From: an uncultured Lachnospiraceae bacterium
GTDB lineage: Bacteria; Bacillota_A; Clostridia; Lachnospirales; Lachnospiraceae
Reading direction: 5' to 3'
Length of the DNA stretch: 5,906 nt
NCBI GenBank assembly: GCA_902780985.1
Contig: CACZHN010000156.1
Coordinates: forward strand, 1-5,906
Below, piece after piece: positions 1-5,905 of the stretch; position 1 is the stretch's first letter, and the number at the start of each line of letters is the position of its first letter. The notes under the pieces were generated by a model. It worked only from the letters and a program-made list of their open reading frames with translations. It ran no database searches and had not been told where the DNA came from. Position numbers and translations under genes: made by a program.

Positions 1-548
1 GCGCAACCTTCGGCTGCAAGGTCAACCAGTACGAGACGCAGGCCCTGCGCGAGGCCTGGGAGCACGGCAACGAGAGCAACAGCCGTTTCTACACCGTCAA
101 CATAAACAACCATTGACAAAGTGCAGTCTTTTCCGCTTATGGTAATAGTACAGTCACAGTCAAATCTGTCGCTCATACTCACAACGTCCTGACCTTCTTC
201 TATTGCCATATTCATAACAGCCTGCTTCATCTTATCCGTAGAATATACACCGTCTTTATTGACGAATACTCCCGAACCCACCAGCACTATCACCGCAACG
301 ATACACAGAAACGCTACCAGTCCTATCATAACGACCTTTGACGGGCCCTTTACTGTAGGATAAGGATTCTGCTGCTGAGGCGGAATCGCACTGTTCATAG
401 GATTCTGATAGTATCCGTTTCCGGCCATACCGACATCCTGATAATAACTGTTCTGTGCAGGTGCCTGCTGTCTTGCAAGTGCTTCACCACAGATAAAACA
501 CTCTTTTGAACCATCCGGTATCTCACTACCGCATTTTGGACAAATCAT
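1..548 (-). CDS. Zinc-ribbon, single-pass membrane protein (3' end cut by window edge)
   Basis: The gene reads from ATG at 548-546 and stays open to the left edge, giving 182 codons with no stop seen. A GGGGG ribosome binding site at 556-560 lies 7 bases before the start. Residues 1-21 form a short zinc ribbon with C3, C6, C17 and C20 as likely ligands. Residues 25-68 are a Gln/Asn/Pro/Tyr-rich linker. Residues 72-96 are one hydrophobic membrane segment. An extracytoplasmic part with three cysteines (C131, C133, C142) follows. This cytoplasmic ribbon, linker, membrane helix and outer domain layout is common in uncharacterised Clostridia proteins, and I cannot name a function. From about residue 153 (base 92 downward) the translation becomes Ala/Leu/Val-rich and lies antisense to a GC-rich stretch resembling mtaB. 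The true C-terminus is therefore probably not the one encoded here. The gene is separated from the upstream operon by a hairpin at 581-609. Confidence 0.7.
   Translation of the reverse strand, partial: MICPKCGSEIPDGSKECFICGEALARQQAPAQNSYYQDVGMAGNGYYQNPMNSAIPPQQQNPYPTVKGPSKVVMIGLVAFLCIVAVIVLVGSGVFVNKDGVYSTDKMKQAVMNMAIEEGQDVVSMSDRFDCDCTITISGKDCTLSMVVYVDGVETAVALVAVLPGLAQGLRLVLVDLAAEGC
3..95 (+). other. GC-rich fragment resembling an MtaB/MiaB-type methylthiotransferase N-terminus
   Basis: Reading the + strand from base 3 gives ATFGCKVNQYETQALREAWE and then loses resemblance; the frame stops with TGA at 114-116. The signature TFGCKVNQYET, with its first-cluster cysteine, is the characteristic start of the radical-SAM methylthiotransferase family, the MtaB branch that modifies t6A37 of tRNA. 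Family resemblance ends around bases 62-68. The stretch is much richer in G+C and uses GC-ending codons, unlike the rest of the window. It overlaps the zinc-ribbon gene in antisense, and two genuine genes are unlikely to share it. I read it as a foreign fragment joined to the zinc-ribbon gene, with the join between about 62 and 95. Whether that join is an assembly or library chimera or a real recombination event cannot be told from the window. Confidence 0.6.
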
Positions 549-580
549 GTATTTTCCCCCTTTAAAATACTGACAATAAA

Positions 581-609
581 AGCACGGAATTATCATATAA
601 TCCCGTGCT
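581..609 (-). terminator. Hairpin terminator of the padR operon
   Basis: Arms of 13 bases (581-593 and 597-609) with a single A/C mismatch enclose a 3-base loop. Read on the minus strand, the stem ends in GCACGG/CCGTGC pairs and is followed directly by TTTTATT. It starts 19 bases after the stop codon of the DUF4097 gene, the position and form expected of an intrinsic terminator. It also lies just upstream of the zinc-ribbon gene, so incomplete termination would let the operon read into that gene. Confidence 0.65.
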
Positions 610-611
610 CT

Positions 612-641
612 ATCATATCACAGCCGTTTAGTCAAAATCAA
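612..641 (-). promoter_or_regulatory. Weak candidate promoter for the zinc-ribbon gene
   Basis: On the minus strand TTGATT (636-641) and TATGAT (612-617) are separated by 18 bases, an acceptable sigma-70/SigA-type pair. Transcription would begin near base 605, inside the left-over half of the operon terminator. That start would remove part of the hairpin from the zinc-ribbon transcript. The boxes are imperfect and overlap the end of the DUF4097 gene, so this is a suggestion only. Confidence 0.3.
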
Positions 642-1668
642 TCTTTATACTTCCCGACTCGGCTCTGACTTTAATATTTTTGTCGCCACCTTGTTTAACA
701 TACTTTTTCTTATCATCATCGTCGTCGCTTTTCTTGTTCGGATTTTCTCCGTCAATCTTGATGCTGCCGTATTCGGTCTCCAGATCATAGCTGAATTCTT
801 CTTTCTGACCCTTCAGCTCCAGATTCACACTGCCGTACTCTGACTTAACATCTATATCCGATGATTCAAATCCCAATGTCTTAAGACTGCCGGAAGAAAG
901 TTCCAGCCTTGCCTTATCAGACTTTACATTATCCAGAGTGATACTGCCGTACTCATCCTTAAGATACATATCGTCTGTCGTTACATTTTCCATTTTTACG
1001 GAACCTGATTCCGCCTTTACCTCGGCTTCCTTTGCTGTTACATCGGTAAAATGTATTGAGCCGTATTCATCATAAAGCTTAAGCTTGTCTGTCTCTACAT
1101 TTGTCAGCTTTGCCGAGCCCGACTGTGCCTCTATATCCGTATTTTCCGACTTCATATTCTCAATGCTGACCGAGCCGTACTCATTGTGTAACTTAAAATC
1201 GTTTACATCAACTCCGCTCATAGCGAAACGTCCCGATTCCTGGTCGATATCAGCCTTTTTCAGGACTGTTCCTTTAGGTACATAGAGCTTGAAGGACTGC
1301 TCGGATTCAAAATAAAATATATTGAAATGTAACTCACGTGGCTGTGTCCTGTAATTCAGTGTAAACTTTCCGTTCTTTACCTCTGCTGTCAGATCATAGT
1401 CATTACTCTTTGTATATTCAAGTTTCCAGCTGTCTCCCTCTACTATCTCAAGAGATGCATACGGAATCGATATCTCCGCTTCATCGAATTTTTCGAGTTC
1501 TAACTCACCTGTCTCAATTCCTTCATTTGCATATCTGATCTTTTTATTACCGTAATCCAGTGCAAAACCTTTTCTTCCGCCGAGGATGAATCCCGATATA
1601 AGTAGTCCTATTCCGACTGCGATGAGGACTATGCAAACATGTATAATTTTTCCGGTCACTGCCTTCAT
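628..1668 (-). CDS. DUF4097-family membrane-anchored beta-strand repeat protein
   Basis: This 346-residue protein has a hydrophobic membrane anchor at residues 8-30 and a predicted extracytoplasmic remainder. From residue 144 onward it carries a regular repeat in which EYGS-type and (E/Q/S)SGS-type turns alternate every 19 residues: E144, E163, Q182, E201, E220, E239, S258 and E277, then E299 and E337. This is the DUF4097 (putative adhesin/beta-repeat) fold, probably a beta-solenoid. An Asp/Lys-rich insert (residues 311-322, five Asp in a row) interrupts the last repeats. I chose ATG at 1668 because AAGGAG at 1679-1684 precedes it by 10 bases. The longer reading from 1719 would overlap the upstream gene by 50 bases. 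The gene starts one base after the DUF1700 stop and is last in the operon. LiaX of Enterococcus and YvlB of Bacillus belong to related repeat families tied to envelope stress. A similar role here is inference. Confidence 0.88.
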   Translation of the reverse strand: MKAVTGKIIHVCIVLIAVGIGLLISGFILGGRKGFALDYGNKKIRYANEGIETGELELEKFDEAEISIPYASLEIVEGDSWKLEYTKSNDYDLTAEVKNGKFTLNYRTQPRELHFNIFYFESEQSFKLYVPKGTVLKKADIDQESGRFAMSGVDVNDFKLHNEYGSVSIENMKSENTDIEAQSGSAKLTNVETDKLKLYDEYGSIHFTDVTAKEAEVKAESGSVKMENVTTDDMYLKDEYGSITLDNVKSDKARLELSSGSLKTLGFESSDIDVKSEYGSVNLELKGQKEEFSYDLETEYGSIKIDGENPNKKSDDDDDKKKYVKQGGDKNIKVRAESGSIKIDFD

Positions 1669-1669
1669 C

Positions 1670-2254
1670 TTAGTATCTCTCCTTCCTGATAAATATCTTC
1701 CTTGCCAGACCTGTAACAAGCTTCAGCGCAATCCCGCCGAACTTGAAAAATCCTATGATCCATATAATACCTAACGGTATAAGTACAAGTATCGATCCGG
1801 CTACCAGCATAAGCTGCGGAGTGGTAAGCGTCCAGAAGAGCACCGGTATAAGAAGCGCTCCTGCTAAGACCATTGCTCCACCCGCACATATAAATGCTAA
1901 CTGGAATGAAAATACCACTGCGAGAAATGCTATAAAAAGTGATGCAACTACCGCAACTACCGGTATGGCAAACGGCGCCGCACATATATAAAGAAGAATT
2001 CTCCAAAGTGTTGAAGCACCTGACTTAACGTCTTTCTTCTCTTTCTGAACTTCAACATGCTTTTCTACCGATTCTCCCAGTATGCTTCTGGCAACCTGCT
2101 TCGGTGTACCGAGCTTATCCGTTACATCATCTATATCACTAAAGCCCGCATCCTCTATGTACTCCCTGTAGTAGTTCAGGGCATCTTCTCTCTCGTCTGA
2201 AGGAAGACCTCTGAGATACTTCTCAAGCTCAATCATAAATCTTTCCTTATTCAT
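1670..2254 (-). CDS. DUF1700 (HAAS domain) multi-pass membrane protein
   Basis: The product has 194 residues. Residues 1-65 form a charged helical domain of the HAAS/DUF1700 type: MNKERFMIELEKYL, LPSDEREDALNYYREYIEDAG, then a DKLGTPKQVARSILGE helix. This is the usual partner domain found next to PadR-like regulators. Residues 83-170 are strongly hydrophobic and can hold three or four membrane segments (about 85-115, 117-140 and 147-170). A basic tail follows (ARKIFIRKERY). The start at 2254 has a GGAGG site at 2261-2265 six bases upstream, with a second GGAGG copy at 2270-2274. It begins one base after the padR stop codon, so the two genes are translationally linked. The family's biochemical role is not settled. 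Its constant pairing with PadR and DUF4097 genes suggests a membrane module whose level or state is tied to the regulator. Confidence 0.9.
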   Translation of the reverse strand: MNKERFMIELEKYLRGLPSDEREDALNYYREYIEDAGFSDIDDVTDKLGTPKQVARSILGESVEKHVEVQKEKKDVKSGASTLWRILLYICAAPFAIPVVAVVASLFIAFLAVVFSFQLAFICAGGAMVLAGALLIPVLFWTLTTPQLMLVAGSILVLIPLGIIWIIGFFKFGGIALKLVTGLARKIFIRKERY

Positions 2255-2255
2255 C

Positions 2256-2615
2256 TTAAACCTCCAAAACCTCCGAACTGTTTTCTTCCTTCTGTGTTTT
2301 AACCGGCTTCTTTTCCTGAAGAAGACTGTCTATCTTCTCCTTATAATCATCCCACTCATATCTGTAGTAGGTAAGCTTGGTCCTGCCCAGATCGGTTATC
2401 GCATAATATCTTCTGTTCCTTCCCTGATAAGGCATGTCGTACGTGATCAGAAGATTTTCTTTCTGAAGTCTCCTGAGAACCGGATACAGAGTTGATTCCG
2501 ATATATCAACCACGCTCTGAACTTTCTGAGTAAGTGTATATCCATAGGAATCTTCCTGTGCGATGATTCCAAGTACGCATGCATCAAGCAAAGGTGCTGT
2601 AAGTTGGTATGTCAT
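2256..2615 (-). CDS. PadR-family transcriptional regulator
   Basis: The product is 119 residues, typical of the short PadR subfamily. An N-terminal winged helix-turn-helix is visible: a YGYTLTQKV helix (24-32), the recognition helix ISESTLYPVLRRLQKENLL (38-56), and a wing with GRNRRYYAITDLGR (65-78). A C-terminal dimerisation helix (about 79-101) and a polar tail follow. PadR proteins are usually repressors that respond to phenolics, drugs or envelope stress, and often control their own operon. I place the start at 2615 because AAAGGAGG at 2623-2630 lies 7 bases upstream. A longer reading would begin at a TTG at 2675 that is part of the -35 box. It is the first gene of the operon with the DUF1700 and DUF4097 genes. 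The inducer cannot be read from the sequence. Confidence 0.93.
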   Translation of the reverse strand: MTYQLTAPLLDACVLGIIAQEDSYGYTLTQKVQSVVDISESTLYPVLRRLQKENLLITYDMPYQGRNRRYYAITDLGRTKLTYYRYEWDDYKEKIDSLLQEKKPVKTQKEENSSEVLEV

Positions 2616-2646
2616 TACTACGCCTCCTTTTTTGTTTTCGTATAAT

Positions 2647-2675
2647 ACTATACAATGTATAATATTGTTTGTCAA
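2647..2675 (-). promoter_or_regulatory. Promoter of the padR-DUF1700-DUF4097 operon
   Basis: On the minus strand a perfect -35 box TTGACA (2670-2675) is followed after exactly 17 bases by TATAGT (2647-2652). Transcription would start near base 2640, giving a leader of roughly 25 bases with the AAAGGAGG site. The region is AT-rich, as expected of a strong SigA-type promoter. Confidence 0.8.
2649..2661. promoter_or_regulatory. Candidate PadR operator overlapping the -10 box
   Basis: TATACA-A-TGTATA is a perfect palindrome with 6-base arms and one central base. It overlaps the -10 box and the adjoining spacer of the padR promoter. PadR regulators commonly bind AT-rich dyads built on ATAC/GTAT or ATGT/ACAT half-sites in their own promoters, so this is the natural autoregulatory site. 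Binding here would block RNA polymerase. Confidence 0.55.
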
Positions 2676-2697
2676 TACATATTATATAAAAAAGAAT

Positions 2698-2776
2698 GAC
2701 ACAGGATGAAACATGGGGACGGGGTTGAGTGGTCAAAATGACCACTCAACCCCGTCCCCATGTTTCATCCTGTGTC
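2698..2776. repeat. Perfect 79-base inverted repeat (38-bp arms, 3-base loop)
   Basis: Arms 2698-2735 and 2739-2776 pair at all 38 positions around the loop AAA. The arms contain GGGGACGGGG, and the outer ends are GACACAGG/CCTGTGTC. Its G+C-rich stem differs from the AT-rich DNA around it. It ends exactly at the stop codon of the transporter gene (TGA, 2779-2777). On the minus strand it is followed after four bases by a T-rich run (2688-2693), so it could act as that gene's terminator. GGGGACGG-containing hairpins are typical of REP-like elements mobilised in trans by Y1-type (RAYT) transposases, so a REP/MITE-type dispersed repeat is likely. No transposase is present here. Confidence 0.9.
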
Positions 2777-3652
2777 TCACTTTCTGGCTTTATGCCATCT
2801 GTAGACAGCGACTCCGATTATTATCACATAGCCTATTATACTGAGCGTTACCGGGATCTCATTCAGGAACAGGATTCCCCACAATGCCGCAAATATAACC
2901 TGTGTATAATCAAATACGGATATATCTTTTGCAGGTGCGAATTTATATGCTGATGTTATACCGAACTGACCTACCGCCGCTGCTCCTCCGGCCGCCACAA
3001 GGCAGAGCAGCTGTTTCGGTTCCATATGGTGATAATCCAATATCAGGAACGGCAATGATACCAGACAGGAGAAAAACGAGAAACATATAACGATAATCGG
3101 TGTCCTCTCTCCTTTTTTACCCAGCTTTCTTACAAATACATATGCCATTCCGGCTCCGAAGCCTCCGTACAATCCCGCCAGCGCAGGAATAAGCTGAAGA
3201 TTCGATCCCGTTGGTCTTATGATAAAGAGCGCTCCGATAAATGCAATGATCGTTGCTCCCACATCCGTTTTGGAAGGCTTCTCCTTCAGGATCGGTATCG
3301 ACATGATAATCGCAAAAAACGGAGAAAGCTTATTAAGCATGTTTGCGTCTGACAGATCCAGTCTGTCAATGGCGTAAAAGTTTCCTATAACTCCCGAGGT
3401 TCCGAAGAGGCATCTCATCAGAATGTCCACTCTGTTCCTCTTCTCTATCCTGAATTTCTCACCGCTCATTACAAGAGTGATTATCGCTATAACCAAGGCC
3501 ACCGCATTTCTGAAGAACACCTTCTGCATGGTCGGCAGATCTCCGGATATGCGGACGAAGAAAGTCATAAATGAAAATCCCGCCGCAGCTGCGATGATGC
3601 AAAGAATACCTTTTACATGGTTGTTTAATTTTTTGATATCTGTTAATGACAT
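2777..3652 (-). CDS. EamA/DMT-superfamily transporter (RhaT/YdcZ-like permease)
   Basis: This 291-residue integral membrane protein has two EamA halves (about residues 14-146 and 158-284). Together they offer around ten hydrophobic segments, the standard length and layout of the drug/metabolite transporter superfamily. Family landmarks are FFVRISGDLP near segment 1-2, FRNAVALVIA, LSPFFAIIMSIPILKEKPS closing the first half, and FDYTQVIFAALWGILFLNEIP in the second. Members export or import amino acids, nucleotide sugars or other metabolites across the cytoplasmic membrane. The substrate cannot be told here. I chose ATG at 3652 because GAGG at 3661-3664 precedes it by 8 bases. A longer reading from TTG at 3703 would begin inside the candidate -35 box. 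The stop codon abuts the 79-base inverted repeat, and the gene is divergent from thrH. Confidence 0.9.
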   Translation of the reverse strand: MSLTDIKKLNNHVKGILCIIAAAAGFSFMTFFVRISGDLPTMQKVFFRNAVALVIAIITLVMSGEKFRIEKRNRVDILMRCLFGTSGVIGNFYAIDRLDLSDANMLNKLSPFFAIIMSIPILKEKPSKTDVGATIIAFIGALFIIRPTGSNLQLIPALAGLYGGFGAGMAYVFVRKLGKKGERTPIIVICFSFFSCLVSLPFLILDYHHMEPKQLLCLVAAGGAAAVGQFGITSAYKFAPAKDISVFDYTQVIFAALWGILFLNEIPVTLSIIGYVIIIGVAVYRWHKARK

Positions 3653-3674
3653 TATTTTTTCCTCACGGTTATCA

Positions 3675-3703
3675 AGGATAATCACTCTCCCCCGTTTAGT
3701 CAA
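3675..3703 (-). promoter_or_regulatory. Candidate promoter of the EamA transporter gene
   Basis: On the minus strand TTGACT (3698-3703) and TATCCT (3675-3680) are 17 bases apart. Transcription would start near 3668, leaving a very short leader of about 16 bases that still includes the GAGG ribosome binding site. The -10 box is off consensus in two positions. Confidence 0.45.
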
Positions 3704-3734
3704 GCATATTTACAATATAACCGCGACTTATCAT

Positions 3735-3763
3735 TTGCATAGCGGTAATCTATCTGTTATACT
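3735..3763 (+). promoter_or_regulatory. Candidate promoter of thrH
   Basis: TTGCAT (3735-3740) and TATACT (3758-3763) are separated by 17 bases. Transcription would begin around base 3770 and give a leader of about 53 bases. The intergenic region holds two promoters pointing away from each other. I see no riboswitch-like or attenuator structure in the leader. Confidence 0.6.
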
Positions 3764-3822
3764 AGTACGGTCCTAAAAGGGCTGTTATAAAAACTTTTCT
3801 GTTTATACGGAGGAAATATAAA

Positions 3823-4428
3823 ATGGGTATGAATGTTGCATGTCTCGACCTTGAAGGTGTTCTTGTACCGGAAATCTGGATTGCTTTCTCAGAAGCAAGC
3901 GGAATCCCTGAACTTAAGAGAACTACAAGAGACGAACCCGACTACGACAAACTTATGAACTGGAGACTTAAGATCCTTGAGGAGCACGGTCTCGGACTGA
4001 AGGAGATCCAGGAAACAATCGCAAAGATCGATCCGCTTCCGGGCGCAAAGGAATTCCTCGACGAGCTTAGAAGTGTAACTCAGACAATCATCATCAGTGA
4101 TACTTTTGAGCAGTTCGCTAAGCCGCTTATGGTAAAGCTCGGTATGCCGACACTGTTCTGCAACACACTTGAGGTTGCTCCTGACGGAAAGATCACAGGA
4201 TTTAAAATGCGCTGCGAGAAGTCAAAGCTTACAACAGTTCGTGCACTGCAGAGCTGCGGCTTTGATACAATAGCTACAGGCGACAGTTTTAACGACCTTG
4301 CCATGATCGAGGCAAGTAAGGCAGGATTCCTGTTCAGAACAACAGATTCTATCAAGGCTGATTATCCGCAGTATCCGGCTTATGAGACATACGATGAGCT
4401 GCTGGCTGCATTTAAAGCAGCATTATAG
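3823..4428 (+). CDS. thrH: ThrH: bifunctional phosphoserine phosphatase/homoserine phosphotransferase (HAD family)
   Basis: This 201-residue HAD-superfamily enzyme matches the ThrH type closely along its length. Motif I is CLDLEGVLVPEIWIAF (residues 7-22), with D9 as nucleophile and E11 in place of the usual second Asp, a ThrH hallmark. The family stretch TTRDEPDYDKLM follows (34-45). Motif II is IIISDTF with S92. The motif III lysine is probably K135, and motif IV is GDSFND (153-158). ThrH of Pseudomonas hydrolyses phosphoserine and can pass its phosphate to homoserine, joining serine and threonine synthesis in the cytoplasm. Which activity dominates here is unknown, and no serine or threonine gene is adjacent. 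Start ATG 3823 is supported by GGAGG at 3809-3813, 9 bases upstream; the next Met (residue 3) would be spaced less well. It has its own promoter and shares a terminator with radA. Confidence 0.92.
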   Translation: MGMNVACLDLEGVLVPEIWIAFSEASGIPELKRTTRDEPDYDKLMNWRLKILEEHGLGLKEIQETIAKIDPLPGAKEFLDELRSVTQTIIISDTFEQFAKPLMVKLGMPTLFCNTLEVAPDGKITGFKMRCEKSKLTTVRALQSCGFDTIATGDSFNDLAMIEASKAGFLFRTTDSIKADYPQYPAYETYDELLAAFKAAL

Positions 4429-4464
4429 GAAAATGCATTCCTAAATTTCTGTAAATACAAATAC

Positions 4465-4518
4465 GAAAAAACCGTCCGAGATCACACAAATATAATGGTG
4501 ACTCGGACGGTCTTTTTG
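4465..4518. terminator. Bidirectional intrinsic terminator between thrH and radA
   Basis: ACCGTCCGAG (4471-4480) pairs perfectly with CTCGGACGGT (4502-4511). After one bulged A, TCAC (4482-4485) pairs with GTGA (4498-4501), leaving a 12-base loop. An A-run (4466-4471) flanks the left side and a T-run (4513-4517) the right. The structure therefore works as a terminator for transcripts from both directions, as the convergent thrH and radA genes require. Confidence 0.88.
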
Positions 4519-4540
4519 TATTTTTGCATATCAGAAAATA

Positions 4541-5905
4541 TCAAATTATTATGTCCATTGCTTCGCGTATTGTGGCTACCGGGATTATCTCGACGCCTTC
4601 TATTGATGAGAGTTCTTTGGACATGTTGGATTTCGGGAGCATTACGCGCTTGTAGCCCATTTTGACTGCTTCGCGGACTCTCTGGCCGCAGGATCTTACG
4701 CCTCTTATCTCGCCGGCAAGTCCCACTTCTCCGATTATCACTATGTCATCTCCCACTGTCTTATCACGGAAGCTGGAGTAGATTGCGCAGATGATACCCA
4801 GGTCCGCTGTCGGTTCACTGACTTTCATACCGCCCGCTATATTTACATAGCAGTCGCATCCGGAAAGGGATATGCCTCCCCTCTTCTCCAGAACCGCTAT
4901 CAGAAGATTTACCCTGTTATAATCCAGACCTACCGCAGTACGTCTCGGCATGTTGAATCCCGTATCCGCACAAAGCGCCTGAAGTTCTACCAGAATAGCT
5001 CTGGTTCCTTCGATTGTACAAATGACTACTGAGCCCGATGCATTTTCAGGTCGTCCGTTCAGGAACATCTGAGAAGGATTATCCACTTCCTCGAGTCCCT
5101 TGTCGGTCATATTGAATACGCCGATCTCGTTGGTAGAACCGAATCTGTTCTTCTCCGCCCTGAGAAGTCTGAAACCTGCGCTGTCATCTCCTTCGAAGTA
5201 AAGCACCGAATCCACCATATGTTCCAGCGTTCTCGGTCCGGCTACCGTTCCTTCCTTGGTCACATGACCTACGATAAATACCGCAACGCCCATGTTCTTT
5301 GCAATCTGAAGCAGTCTGGATGTAACCTCTCTTACCTGGGTAACGGTTCCCGGTGCCGAATCGACACCCGGTGCTTCCATTGTCTGGATGGAATCGATTA
5401 TCACCACTTCCGACTTGCACTCTTCGATGGAAGCTTCGATATTATCTATGTCGCTGTCCGAAAGAAGCATGAGCCTGTCATCGAAGGCTCCCAGTCGTTC
5501 GCCTCGCATTTTAATCTGGGACATGGATTCCTCACCGGATACATACAGGATCTTTATATCTTCCTTTACCAGGTTTCTGCACATTTCCAGAAGAAGGGTT
5601 GATTTACCGATACCCGGTGCACCGCCCACGAGCACCAGCGAACCCTTGACAATTCCGCCGCCCAGAACGCGGTCCAGTTCTCCGATATTGGTCTTGACTC
5701 TGGTCTCCTCAGCGGAAGAAACTTCCTTTATGCTGGTAGGCTTCGGTCTGGCAGCCGCAATACCCACCGCAACTCTGCCGCGCTGAGGTTTTACGTCCTG
5801 CTCCACAAATGTATTCCACTCTTTACAGCCCGGACACTGCCCCAGCCATCTGCCGGATTCGTATCCGCACTCTTTACAAAAGAATATCTTCTTTTCCTTT
5901 GCCAT
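4541..5905 (-). CDS. radA: RadA (Sms) DNA repair and recombination ATPase
   Basis: The protein is complete at 454 residues, the normal length for RadA. A C4 zinc finger opens it (C10, C13, C24, C27, in FFCKECGYESGRWLGQCPGC). A RecA-like ATPase core follows, with Walker A GAPGIGKST (95-103), a Walker B strand VVIIDS ending near D171, and the RadA-specific KNRFG motif (252-256). The C-terminal domain (about 285-454) is the Lon-protease-like fold, seen in GTRAILVELQALC, RRTAVGLDYNRVNLL and GEVGLAGEIRGV; it is non-proteolytic in RadA. RadA acts in the cytoplasm as a hexameric motor that extends recombination intermediates alongside RecA and aids repair and transformation. The ATG at 5905-5903 is one base from the window edge, so its ribosome binding site and upstream neighbour are not visible. 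It converges on thrH. No key residue appears to be missing. Confidence 0.97.
   Translation of the reverse strand: MAKEKKIFFCKECGYESGRWLGQCPGCKEWNTFVEQDVKPQRGRVAVGIAAARPKPTSIKEVSSAEETRVKTNIGELDRVLGGGIVKGSLVLVGGAPGIGKSTLLLEMCRNLVKEDIKILYVSGEESMSQIKMRGERLGAFDDRLMLLSDSDIDNIEASIEECKSEVVIIDSIQTMEAPGVDSAPGTVTQVREVTSRLLQIAKNMGVAVFIVGHVTKEGTVAGPRTLEHMVDSVLYFEGDDSAGFRLLRAEKNRFGSTNEIGVFNMTDKGLEEVDNPSQMFLNGRPENASGSVVICTIEGTRAILVELQALCADTGFNMPRRTAVGLDYNRVNLLIAVLEKRGGISLSGCDCYVNIAGGMKVSEPTADLGIICAIYSSFRDKTVGDDIVIIGEVGLAGEIRGVRSCGQRVREAVKMGYKRVMLPKSNMSKELSSIEGVEIIPVATIREAMDIII

Noticed and set aside
624..635. Twelve bases (CCGTTTAGTCAA) shared with 3692-3703
   Set aside because: One copy includes the DUF4097 stop codon and the other a promoter box. 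There is no wider similarity, so chance is the likely explanation.
700..738. DDDDDK tract resembling an enteropeptidase cleavage site or an engineered tag
   Set aside because: It sits in a longer Asp/Lys-rich loop of a natural repeat protein, with no vector or tag sequence around it.
1669..1719. Longer DUF4097 reading starting at 1719
   Set aside because: It would overlap the DUF1700 gene by 50 bases and puts a charged stretch before the membrane anchor. The ATG at 1668 has a proper ribosome binding site.
2616..2675. Longer PadR reading from TTG at 2675
   Set aside because: The TTG is part of the TTGACA -35 box, upstream of the expected transcript start. ATG at 2615 has AAAGGAGG and matches the usual PadR N-terminus.
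2729..2953. Plus-strand open frame across the inverted repeat and transporter end
   Set aside because: It is antisense to the transporter, begins inside the palindrome, and has no recognisable domain or ribosome binding site.
3653..3703. Longer transporter reading from TTG at 3703
   Set aside because: The TTG belongs to the candidate -35 box and the extra 17 residues are polar. ATG at 3652 has a well-placed GAGG.
5184..5786. Open frames on both strands within radA
   Set aside because: They are frame shadows of a clearly conserved radA and their translations match no protein family I recognise.
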